12,277 bases of DNA, taken from assembly GCA_030672805.1 (NCBI GenBank), contig DAOVFR010000043.1, positions 1 to 12,277 on the forward strand, given 5' to 3'. The DNA is from Candidatus Krumholzibacteriota bacterium (GTDB lineage: Bacteria; Krumholzibacteriota; Krumholzibacteriia; Krumholzibacteriales; Krumholzibacteriaceae). The number at the start of each line of letters is the position of its first letter. The first letter of the stretch is position 1. Under the pieces are notes generated by a model. The model was not told the DNA's origin. It worked only from the letters and a program-made list of their open reading frames with translations, and ran no database searches. The position numbers and the translations under genes are program-made. Positions 1 to 5,968 of this stretch are shown here, in pieces.

Positions 1-579
1 GTGGGCGGGAAAAAACCGATTCCCGTCGATGTAAGGATCATCTCGACCACGAACAAGGATCTGTTGCAGGAGATCAGCGAGGAACGATTCAGGGAAGATC
101 TATATTACCGTTTGAACGTCGTGAACATCGATGTCCCGCCCCTGCGGGAGAGGAAGGACGATATACCGTTGCTGGCTGAACACTTCATATCGATCTACTG
201 CCGTGAAAATAAAAATACTAAGAAATCGCTGGGCAAAACGGCTCTGAAGAGGCTTCAGAACGGTATATGGCGCGGTAATATCCGGGAACTCGAAAATTGC
301 ATCGAAAGGGCGGTAATCCTCTGCACGGACGAAGTGATCACCGAAGAATATTTCAAGTTTGACGATAACGCTCTCCCGCATCCATTACGAATCGAGGAGA
401 TTTTCGGCCACTGCACCATCGCCGAAGCGGAGAGGTTCATGATCGAGGAACGGCTGAAAATGTGCGACAGCAACAGAACACGCGCAGCGGAGAAGCTCGG
501 TATCAGTGTCAGAACCCTTAGAAACAAGCTCAAGCTTTATAGAGAAGCAGTTATCGCGTGCACAGCCGCCGCGATGTAA
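1..579 (+). CDS. Sigma-54-dependent activator (NtrC/FlgR type), 3' part only
   Basis: This is the C-terminal 192 residues of an NtrC-family enhancer-binding protein; the 5' part, with any sensor domain, Walker A, GAFTGA and Walker B, lies outside the window. The fragment opens in the AAA+ domain at the sensor I segment (VDVRIISTTNKDL, residues 9-21), followed by LYYRLNVV and PPLRERKDDIPLL (34-58). The sensor II region is IWRGNIRELEN (89-99), where the usual WPGN is WRGN. A Fis-type helix-turn-helix (about 157-180, NRTRAAEKLGISVRTLRNKL) closes the protein. HTH versions ending in RTLRNKL are frequent in flagellar activators such as FlgR and FleR, and the next gene encodes a FliA/WhiG sigma factor, so a flagellar or motility role is plausible; this is inference. 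The family uses ATP hydrolysis to remodel RNA polymerase-sigma-54 at -24/-12 promoters. The GTG at base 1 is not the real start. Confidence 0.93.
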   Translation: MGGKKPIPVDVRIISTTNKDLLQEISEERFREDLYYRLNVVNIDVPPLRERKDDIPLLAEHFISIYCRENKNTKKSLGKTALKRLQNGIWRGNIRELENCIERAVILCTDEVITEEYFKFDDNALPHPLRIEEIFGHCTIAEAERFMIEERLKMCDSNRTRAAEKLGISVRTLRNKLKLYREAVIACTAAAM

Positions 580-591
580 CGGAAAATATTT

Positions 592-625
592 CCCTTCCGT
601 CACCTGTATGCAGGTGACGGAAGGG
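592..625 (+). terminator. Strong hairpin after the activator gene, probable terminator
   Basis: A perfect 15-bp inverted repeat (592-606 with 611-625) closes on a 4-base TATG loop, beginning 12 bases after the stop codon. The stem is GC-rich. No T tract follows on the plus strand, whereas on the minus strand the hairpin is followed by an AT-rich AAATATTTT stretch. It may therefore act as an imperfect intrinsic terminator, a transcript-stabilising 3' end, or a block to antisense transcription. Its position between two genes of the same direction makes a 3'-end role most likely. Confidence 0.6.
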
Positions 626-640
626 GGCGCATCCTTATAA

Positions 641-668
641 TTGACTGTCGTAATATGTGTTATATGCT
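641..668 (+). promoter_or_regulatory. Candidate sigma-70-like promoter for the sigma factor gene
   Basis: TTGACT (641-646, 5/6 to the -35 consensus) is followed after 16 bases by TATGCT (663-668, 4/6 to the -10 consensus), just downstream of the hairpin. The predicted transcription start near 675 would leave a leader of about 33 bases before ATG 708. It would also exclude the longer GTG 657 start. The match is based on consensus only. Confidence 0.35.
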
Positions 669-677
669 ACTGCGATG

Positions 678-693
678 TGGCATGGAAAATGCG
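678..693 (+). promoter_or_regulatory. Sigma-54-like -24/-12 match upstream of the sigma factor gene
   Basis: TGGCATGGAAAATGCG carries the GG-N10-GC spacing required by sigma-54 and matches 9 of 12 informative positions of TGGCACGNNNNTTGCW. It lies directly after a sigma-54 activator gene. The predicted start near 704 is only about 4 bases before ATG 708, giving an almost leaderless message, so a chance match is quite possible. Confidence 0.25.
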
Positions 694-707
694 ATTGGTC
701 GGCAAGT

Positions 708-1595
708 ATGGATTTCAGCAATGTACGAAAAAATACTGACGTCAACTACGGCGATCTCTGGGATTCCTACAAGAATAGCGGCAGCGAGGATGCGAGGGAA
801 AAGCTGATCATCGAGTACATCCACCTTGTCAAGTACGCGGCGGGGAGGGTGGCGGTCAGCCTGCCGAGCTACATCGAGATCGATGACCTTTTTGCCGCCG
901 GGTTTCTCGGGCTGATCCAGGCCGTCGAGAAGTTTGATACTAAACGGATGATCAAGTTCGAAACGTACGCCATTCCGCGGATCAGGGGGGCGATACTGGA
1001 CGAACTGCGAAGCCAGGACTGGTTTCCCCGGTCGATCCGTCACAAGGCAAAATTGCTCGAATCGGTCCTCAGCGATATAGAGATCAAGCTTGGAAGGCCT
1101 GCAAACGATTCAGAGGTTGCCGCACATCTCAAGTTGCCGCTCGACGGGTACTATAAATTGCTCGATGATGTTTCACTGACCTGTCTGATAAGTCTCGACC
1201 AGGGAATTGCATCCAACCACGAGGGACTGTACTCAATTATTGGCGACTCACTTCCCCATGCCAATGCAATCGATCCCTTCGAGCAGCTCGAGGAGAAGGA
1301 AATTTTAAATATCATCAGGGACACGCTCGACAATCTACCTGAAAAGGAGCGTCTTGTCCTGACACTCTACTACTACGAGGAACTCACGCTGAAGGAGATA
1401 GGCAAGGTCCTGAAGGTCTCCGAATCGCGGGTCTGCCAGATTCATACAAAGGCTGTGCTGCGATTGAAGGGTCGGATCAACCGTCTCATGAGCGGCATAC
1501 CGTCCAGGAAACATGTTGGCGGACGTAAGCACAGCGTGAAGATTCGAAAAAAATCGCAACCACCGGATAAGGTGGCGAGGAGTTATTCGAAATGA
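708..1595 (+). CDS. fliA: FliA/WhiG-family RNA polymerase sigma factor
   Basis: This sigma-70-family factor of the sigma-28 group (FliA in motile Gram-negatives, WhiG in actinomycetes) directs RNA polymerase to flagellar, chemotaxis or developmental promoters. From ATG 708 it is 295 residues. Region 2 spans about 30-105, including LVKYAAGRVAV, the core-binding EIDDLFAAGFLGLI and the signature FETYAIPRIRGAILDEL (84-100), followed by RSQDWFPRSIR. Region 3 is about 110-195. Region 4 (about 205-257) has LPEKERLVLTLYYYEELTLK and the DNA-binding VSESRVCQIHTKAVLRLK. A basic tail of roughly 35 residues after region 4 looks extra for the family. The frame is open from GTG 657, but ATG 708 is preferred because the family starts close to its NYGDLWDSYK-type segment. 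No clear ribosome binding site supports either start. It overlaps the next gene by ATGA, so the two are probably co-translated. No anti-sigma factor FlgM is seen nearby. Confidence 0.93.
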   Translation: MDFSNVRKNTDVNYGDLWDSYKNSGSEDAREKLIIEYIHLVKYAAGRVAVSLPSYIEIDDLFAAGFLGLIQAVEKFDTKRMIKFETYAIPRIRGAILDELRSQDWFPRSIRHKAKLLESVLSDIEIKLGRPANDSEVAAHLKLPLDGYYKLLDDVSLTCLISLDQGIASNHEGLYSIIGDSLPHANAIDPFEQLEEKEILNIIRDTLDNLPEKERLVLTLYYYEELTLKEIGKVLKVSESRVCQIHTKAVLRLKGRINRLMSGIPSRKHVGGRKHSVKIRKKSQPPDKVARSYSK

Positions 1596-1948
1596 AGAAC
1601 GTTCTCGTTGTCGACGATAACGATTCGGTGCTCGAATTCATGACAGATCTTCTCGAGTATCAAGGGTGCTCGGTTCTGACTGCCGGATCCGGAGAGGATG
1701 CCATCAAAATAGCCCGGGAGCGGAAGATCGATATCGCCTTTATCGATATATGCCTTCCCGGCATAGACGGGGTAGAGACCCTGAGGCGACTTAAGACCGA
1801 TCATCCCAATACGGTGTTCATACTAATCAGCGGTGTCACGGCTGAAGAGACGCTCGATGAAGCATTCAAGCTGGGAGCGAGCAGGTTTCTCAAAAAACCC
1901 TTCACGATAGAAGATGTCATAGAATCTCTTGACCTCACAGGGCCTTGA
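1592..1948 (+). CDS. Single-domain CheY-like response regulator
   Basis: A stand-alone receiver domain of 118 residues with no output domain. All conserved phosphorylation residues are present: acidic pair D8/D9, phospho-acceptor D52 (end of AFIDICLPG), S80 in ILISG, and K102 in FLKKPF. It should therefore be a phosphorylatable switch that acts by protein-protein contact or as a phosphorelay intermediate. A clear ribosome binding site (GGCGAGGAG, 1574-1582) precedes ATG 1592, and the start overlaps the sigma factor's stop, suggesting translational coupling and a shared operon. No histidine kinase lies in the window, so the phosphodonor is unknown. CheY for a flagellar motor is one option given the FliA-type neighbour. 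Equally it could be a partner of the downstream sigma-54 activator, whose own receiver-like domain looks inactive. Confidence 0.92.
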   Translation: MKNVLVVDDNDSVLEFMTDLLEYQGCSVLTAGSGEDAIKIARERKIDIAFIDICLPGIDGVETLRRLKTDHPNTVFILISGVTAEETLDEAFKLGASRFLKKPFTIEDVIESLDLTGP

Positions 1949-2002
1949 GGCGGTCGACCGGCCCGAAGTTCATTATCCCCCGTATCACACGGCAATCACG
2001 TA

Positions 2003-2032
2003 TTGACAATCCAATAAATCCACGGGTACATT
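2003..2032 (+). promoter_or_regulatory. Candidate sigma-70-like promoter for the second activator
   Basis: A perfect TTGACA (2003-2008) is followed after 18 bases by TACATT (2027-2032, 4/6). The predicted start near 2039 would give a leaderless or very short-leader message for ATG 2040 or ATG 2049. A 10-bp perfect palindrome, CGGTCGACCG, lies at 1951-1960 in the same 82-bp gap and could be an operator. Both are consensus or symmetry matches only. Confidence 0.3.
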
Positions 2033-2039
2033 GTTGACT

Positions 2040-3524
2040 ATGATTCGGATGAAACCGGAAATATGGGCGCTCGCTCAGGACGATAAGTTACTCCGGCTGC
2101 TCGTGGAATACGCCGGCGCAGAGCAGATAGAGCTGCGAACGTTCAGCAACGTGGCCGAACCGCTGAACCGCGGTCAGCCCGCCGGAGGAGTCATCCTCAC
2201 TATAGATTCAACGACGCGTTTCGATAACTACATGACCATAATCAAGCGTTTCATGAAGAATTTCTCATTTATCGATATCGTCGTATTCGGCGAAGAGCTG
2301 CCGCCTCGAACGCTTGAAAAAGAGCGGAGAGACGGTGTTGATATGTATGTAACCTTTCCGGTGGATCAGGATGATTTCTTTGTCAAGATGTCGCACATGG
2401 TGTCCATGAGGGAGCTCAAGAGTTCGGCGGGGATCATCGGCAGATCGGAAGAACTCAACGAGATGCTCGAAACCGTGTTCCAGGTTGCTCCCACGGAGGT
2501 ATCGGTGCTTATCGAGGGCGAGAGTGGTTCGGGGAAGGAAGTGACGGCCCGGGCGATTCACATTATGAGCAAGCGCAGGGACAAACCGTTCGAGGCGGTA
2601 AACTGTGGCGCTCTTGCCGAGGGGGTGCTCGAGAGCGAGTTGTTTGGACACGAAAGGGGTTCCTTTACAGGCGCTGTTTCCCGTAGGATCGGACTCTTCG
2701 AACGAACAGACAAGGGCACGCTGTTCCTCGATGAAGTGGGCGAGATGTCGCTGAGCATGCAGGTCAGGCTGCTCAGGGTTATCGAGAACGGCGAGTTTCT
2801 ACGGGTGGGGGGCAACGAGAAAGTTGTTGCCGATGTAAGGATCATAGCCGCAACGAACAGGGAACTTGAATCTGCGGTCGAGATGGGATCGTTCAGGAAA
2901 GACCTGTACTTCCGCATGAAGGTAGTCCAGGTCAAGATACCACCACTCAGGGTCCGCGTCGATGACATCCCGCTTCTCATCGAGTATCTCATCAGGAAAG
3001 CGTCAAAAGAACATAAAAAACCGGTGAAGGGCATGGAAAAGAGAGGCATAGAGCTTCTGAAAAAATATTCCTGGCCTGGTAACGTCAGAGAACTTGCCAA
3101 TATGATCGACAGCCTGACGGTCCTGGCGAAAGACAGGATAATCCGTGCTGACGAAGTCGAGAAACGACTCCAGGCCAGCAGTGCGGGCGCAACAATACCG
3201 GACCTGCCGGTACACGTCCAAAAGAGCAAGGAGGATATCGAGCGCGAGCTCATCCTTAATTCACTTCTGCACCTGCATAACGACGTGCGTGAGATTCTGA
3301 ATATCCTGCAGGGAGAAAGGGGCAGGGAAATACCATCGTGGGGCAGGTGGGTAGAGGTGAGTGAAAAGAGGGAGAAGTCAACCCGCGACCTGAAAAGCAT
3401 CAAATTCGAGGCGATCAAGTATGCACTCGCCGCCAACAATGGTAACCGGAGAAAGACCGCCAGGCAGCTCGGAATATCCGAGAGGACACTCTACCGGCGT
3501 CTCAGGGAATTAAGACTCGAATGA
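2040..3524 (+). CDS. Sigma-54-dependent activator with atypical receiver domain
   Basis: A full NtrC-type activator, 494 residues from ATG 2040. Residues about 8-125 resemble a receiver: D14/D15 and a possible phospho-acceptor D56 (VILTID) are kept, but the conserved Ser/Thr after strand 4 is F83 (VVFGE) and the conserved Lys is F106 (YVTFPV). Phosphorylation signalling is therefore probably altered or lost. The AAA+ domain is intact: Walker A GESGSGKE (160-167), the sigma-54-contacting loop as GSFTGA (207-212), Walker B LFLDE (228-232), sensor I RIIAATNRE, and YSWPGNVRELAN. A linker of about 75 residues, longer than usual, contains a helical ELILNSLLHLHNDVREIL segment. It leads to a C-terminal Fis-type HTH (RRKTARQLGISERTLYRRLR). 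The frame is open from TTG 2031; ATG 2040 or ATG 2049 fits the receiver-like start better, and no strong ribosome binding site decides. Targets are unknown. Confidence 0.92.
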   Translation: MIRMKPEIWALAQDDKLLRLLVEYAGAEQIELRTFSNVAEPLNRGQPAGGVILTIDSTTRFDNYMTIIKRFMKNFSFIDIVVFGEELPPRTLEKERRDGVDMYVTFPVDQDDFFVKMSHMVSMRELKSSAGIIGRSEELNEMLETVFQVAPTEVSVLIEGESGSGKEVTARAIHIMSKRRDKPFEAVNCGALAEGVLESELFGHERGSFTGAVSRRIGLFERTDKGTLFLDEVGEMSLSMQVRLLRVIENGEFLRVGGNEKVVADVRIIAATNRELESAVEMGSFRKDLYFRMKVVQVKIPPLRVRVDDIPLLIEYLIRKASKEHKKPVKGMEKRGIELLKKYSWPGNVRELANMIDSLTVLAKDRIIRADEVEKRLQASSAGATIPDLPVHVQKSKEDIERELILNSLLHLHNDVREILNILQGERGREIPSWGRWVEVSEKREKSTRDLKSIKFEAIKYALAANNGNRRKTARQLGISERTLYRRLRELRLE

Positions 3525-3568
3525 AGCTCCAAACGTCGCATGGCTGTTACGCCCGGGGAATATTTGGT

Positions 3569-3597
3569 TTGTTTCACTATATGCGATTTGTTATAAT
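3569..3597 (+). promoter_or_regulatory. Sigma-70-like promoter upstream of the PorV-like gene
   Basis: TTGTTT (3569-3574, 3/6) is separated by 17 bases from a perfect TATAAT (3592-3597) in an AT-rich part of the 165-bp gap between genes. Transcription would begin near 3604, giving a leader of about 86 bases before ATG 3690. The perfect -10 and ideal spacing make it one of the better promoter candidates in the window. Confidence 0.55.
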
Positions 3598-3689
3598 AGG
3601 GTTAGATCGTAATGCTTTTGAATCCCCTGCCCGATGTTATATGGAAAGGTGCCCCATTCGTACAATCCCCTGGAAAACTGGAGGATAGG

Positions 3690-4736
3690 ATGCGTTTTCT
3701 CGTGGTGACTCTTTGCCTTGCTATTCTGGTTCTGCCAGCAGAGTCTCGCGGAGGGAAGTATGCCGGCGAATTCATGGCACTTGGCGGCGGTGCACGGGCA
3801 ATGGCTATGGGAGGTGCATTTACCGCGATCGCCGATGATGCGACGGCCATATTCTGGAACCCGGCCGGGCTGGCAGGATTTCCCTCGTTCCTTGCAGCCC
3901 CGGATGCCTGGGAGATCGCCCTCATGCATTCGGAGCGCTTCGGTGACCTGATCGATTATAATTACATCTCAGCGGCATTTCCCCTCAATCCGGGGAAATC
4001 CGGGTGGGGCGTAAGCTTGATACACATGGGAATCGGCGATATCCGCGTGATTCCGATGTCCCCGGGCATGATCGGCAATTCGGACGGCGACGAGATTTTC
4101 GAACCAGACCAGGATGAATTCCTCAATTTTGACTACAGGGACTTCGGCATGGAGAATGTAAACGATTATGCTATCTTCCTGTCATATGCCCAGGTAATGC
4201 GTTTGGGTTCCGCGGGTGCTTCCGTAAAGCTTATACGGAACGACCAGATCGCCGGAGTGTCGAGTTTCGGCATCGGTATCGACGTTGGTTTCCTGGCACG
4301 CGACCTGTGGAGAGATCTTATTGTCGGTGTCAAGCTTCAGGATGCCACGGGAACGTGTATAAGCTGGAGCACCGGAACAAAGGAATTCATCTATCCGTCA
4401 CTCAAGGTCGGACTGGCGTATCCGATCCCGTTGAAAGAGATGCACAGTATGCTCCTTCTCGCAGTGGACGGAGATTTCAGATTCGAGAACAGACAGGATA
4501 TGTCACAGTTCTGGATCGGCAGGAATAGTTCGGATTTCCACTTCGGCGCTGAATTGATCATCCGGGAACTCGTTGCGCTTCGGGGCGGGCTCGACATGGG
4601 ACGCCCGACCGCAGGTGCGGGATTCATACTGAGAGATTTCGGCCCGTGGAACGTCACAATGGGAGTGGACTACGCGCTTCTCCACCATGATGAATTCGAC
4701 ACGACCCACCGCATATCTCTGCTGCTCGCTCACTGA
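3690..4736 (+). CDS. PorV/PorQ (UPF0164)-type outer-membrane beta-barrel protein
   Basis: A 348-residue exported protein. The N-terminus MRFLVVTLCLAILVLPAES is a typical signal peptide, with likely cleavage after AES. The mature start carries the family signature YAGEFMALGGGARAMAMGGA...DDATAIFWNPAGLA (about 24-62), shared by PorV/PorQ, UPF0164 and FadL-like barrels. The rest alternates short strands rich in aromatic and glycine residues and ends in a strand (HRISLLLAH), consistent with a beta-barrel. ATG 3690 is chosen because GGAGG (3680-3684) precedes it and it starts the signal peptide; the open frame continues up to ATG 3612, which would bury the signal. In Bacteroidetes PorV is a type IX secretion shuttle, but family members in other phyla have no known function. 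No other type IX genes are visible here, so only outer-membrane location is claimed. Confidence 0.85.
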   Translation: MRFLVVTLCLAILVLPAESRGGKYAGEFMALGGGARAMAMGGAFTAIADDATAIFWNPAGLAGFPSFLAAPDAWEIALMHSERFGDLIDYNYISAAFPLNPGKSGWGVSLIHMGIGDIRVIPMSPGMIGNSDGDEIFEPDQDEFLNFDYRDFGMENVNDYAIFLSYAQVMRLGSAGASVKLIRNDQIAGVSSFGIGIDVGFLARDLWRDLIVGVKLQDATGTCISWSTGTKEFIYPSLKVGLAYPIPLKEMHSMLLLAVDGDFRFENRQDMSQFWIGRNSSDFHFGAELIIRELVALRGGLDMGRPTAGAGFILRDFGPWNVTMGVDYALLHHDEFDTTHRISLLLAH

Positions 4737-4765
4737 CAGGGGTCGTTCCTGCGATTGATTGTAGA

Positions 4766-5968
4766 GTGAACAGGTTTTCATTGAAGATACTTGCGATGAT
4801 ACTTGCCGGGGGTACCGGAGAGGAACTGTCCGTTCTCACGGGGCATCGTGCCAAAACGGCTCTGCCGTTCGGCGGTCATTACCGGATCATCGATTTCTGT
4901 CTAAGCAACTGCGTTCATTCGGGGATCTTCGATATCGCGGTCCTGGCCCAGTATTCACCCAAATCGCTGATCGAACACATCAGAATGGGGAAGCCGTGGG
5001 ACCTCGACAGGAAGAGCGGTGGAGTCCACATACTGCAGCCATCCCACTACGGGGAAGCGGCACAATGGTATCTCGGCACGGCGGACGCGCTCTATCAGAA
5101 CATAGAAATGATACGAAACTCCAGGGCAGAGCTCGTGCTGGTCCTATCGGGTGACCAGGTCTACCTGATGGATTACCTCCGCATGGCAGCGGAACACGTC
5201 GACCGCGGAATACCGGCCACGATAGCAATCAAAGAGATCAGCCCCGATGAACGATCACGGTTCGGAATGGTTTGCCGCTCCCGGGACGGATTGATCACGT
5301 CATTCATGGAAAAACCCGTATCATCGAACTACCGCTTCGCATCGCTCGGAATATACCTGTTCAACAGGGATTTTCTCGTCCATCTGCTGGAATCGAGCCG
5401 CGTCGACATTGTTTTCGATATCGTCATCCCGCTCATAGAGAAGCGATCCGTGGCCGGATTCGTCTTCGACGGGTACTGGGAGGATATCGGTTCCATTTCG
5501 AGCTACTACACGGCGAGCATGAATCTTCTTAAGGATAGGGCGATCATTGTCAGCAATGAATGGCCCATCTTCAGCAGGAGCGCGAACCTGCCTCCGGCGA
5601 AGTTTTCGCGCAATTCGAGTGTACGTAATTCCATCATCGCCGAAGGCTGTCATGTCAAGGGCGCCGTGCGGCGGAGCATCCTTTTTCCAGGTGTATTCGT
5701 CGATCGGGACGCCGCTGTAACCGACAGCATCATCTTCGCTTCGTCAAGGGTGGGCAAGGACGCAGCCGTCACCCGCTCGATCATCGACAAGTCGGTCAGG
5801 ATCGGTAAAGGCGCGAGAATAGGTGTCCGGAGGGAGCGTACAGGAGGAACGGTGCGTGGCAAGAGAACGATTACACTGGTCGGTAAAGGGGCCCGTATTG
5901 CACCCGGCGTTGATCTTCCGCGAGGCGGTATCGTCGGCATGCGGTCAAATGTGAAGGAATGCCGATGA
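4766..5968 (+). CDS. GlgC-like ADP-glucose pyrophosphorylase paralogue, probably regulatory or inactive
   Basis: A 400-residue homologue of glucose-1-phosphate adenylyltransferase, which makes ADP-glucose from ATP and glucose-1-phosphate for glycogen synthesis. The N-terminal nucleotidyltransferase fold (1-250) has MILAGG, RAK (K30), RIIDFCLSNC, GKPWDLDRKSGGVHIL, SGD (D130), FMEKP (K183) and YWEDIG. The C-terminus (about 275-390) shows left-handed beta-helix hexad repeats. Several catalytic positions differ from the family and from the next gene. The loop is GGTGEEL, so the conserved Arg of G-x-R-L is E20. P after RAK is T31, K of GGK is H38, and GDHIYK is GDQVYL. The member is therefore likely non-catalytic or altered. 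GTG 4766 is the furthest start; TTG 4781 would give MKILAMILAGG and is nearly as good. It overlaps the following paralogue by ATGA, implying equal expression and possibly a hetero-oligomer. Confidence 0.9.
   Translation: MNRFSLKILAMILAGGTGEELSVLTGHRAKTALPFGGHYRIIDFCLSNCVHSGIFDIAVLAQYSPKSLIEHIRMGKPWDLDRKSGGVHILQPSHYGEAAQWYLGTADALYQNIEMIRNSRAELVLVLSGDQVYLMDYLRMAAEHVDRGIPATIAIKEISPDERSRFGMVCRSRDGLITSFMEKPVSSNYRFASLGIYLFNRDFLVHLLESSRVDIVFDIVIPLIEKRSVAGFVFDGYWEDIGSISSYYTASMNLLKDRAIIVSNEWPIFSRSANLPPAKFSRNSSVRNSIIAEGCHVKGAVRRSILFPGVFVDRDAAVTDSIIFASSRVGKDAAVTRSIIDKSVRIGKGARIGVRRERTGGTVRGKRTITLVGKGARIAPGVDLPRGGIVGMRSNVKECR

Noticed and set aside
657..707. Longer N-terminus for the sigma factor from GTG 657
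   Set aside because: It adds 17 residues unlike the family, has no ribosome binding site, and overlaps candidate promoter elements.
1949..1962. GG-N10-GC spacing after the receiver gene
   Set aside because: Only the spacing fits; the surrounding -24 and -12 bases do not. Such spacing occurs often by chance.
2558..3439. 293-codon open frame on the minus strand
   Set aside because: It lies entirely antisense to the sigma-54 activator, is Ser/Leu/Arg-rich, and has no recognisable motif. The plus-strand frame has every AAA+ motif.
3612..3689. Longer N-terminus for the PorV-like protein from ATG 3612
   Set aside because: It would place 26 residues in front of an obvious signal peptide, and the good GGAGG site belongs to ATG 3690.
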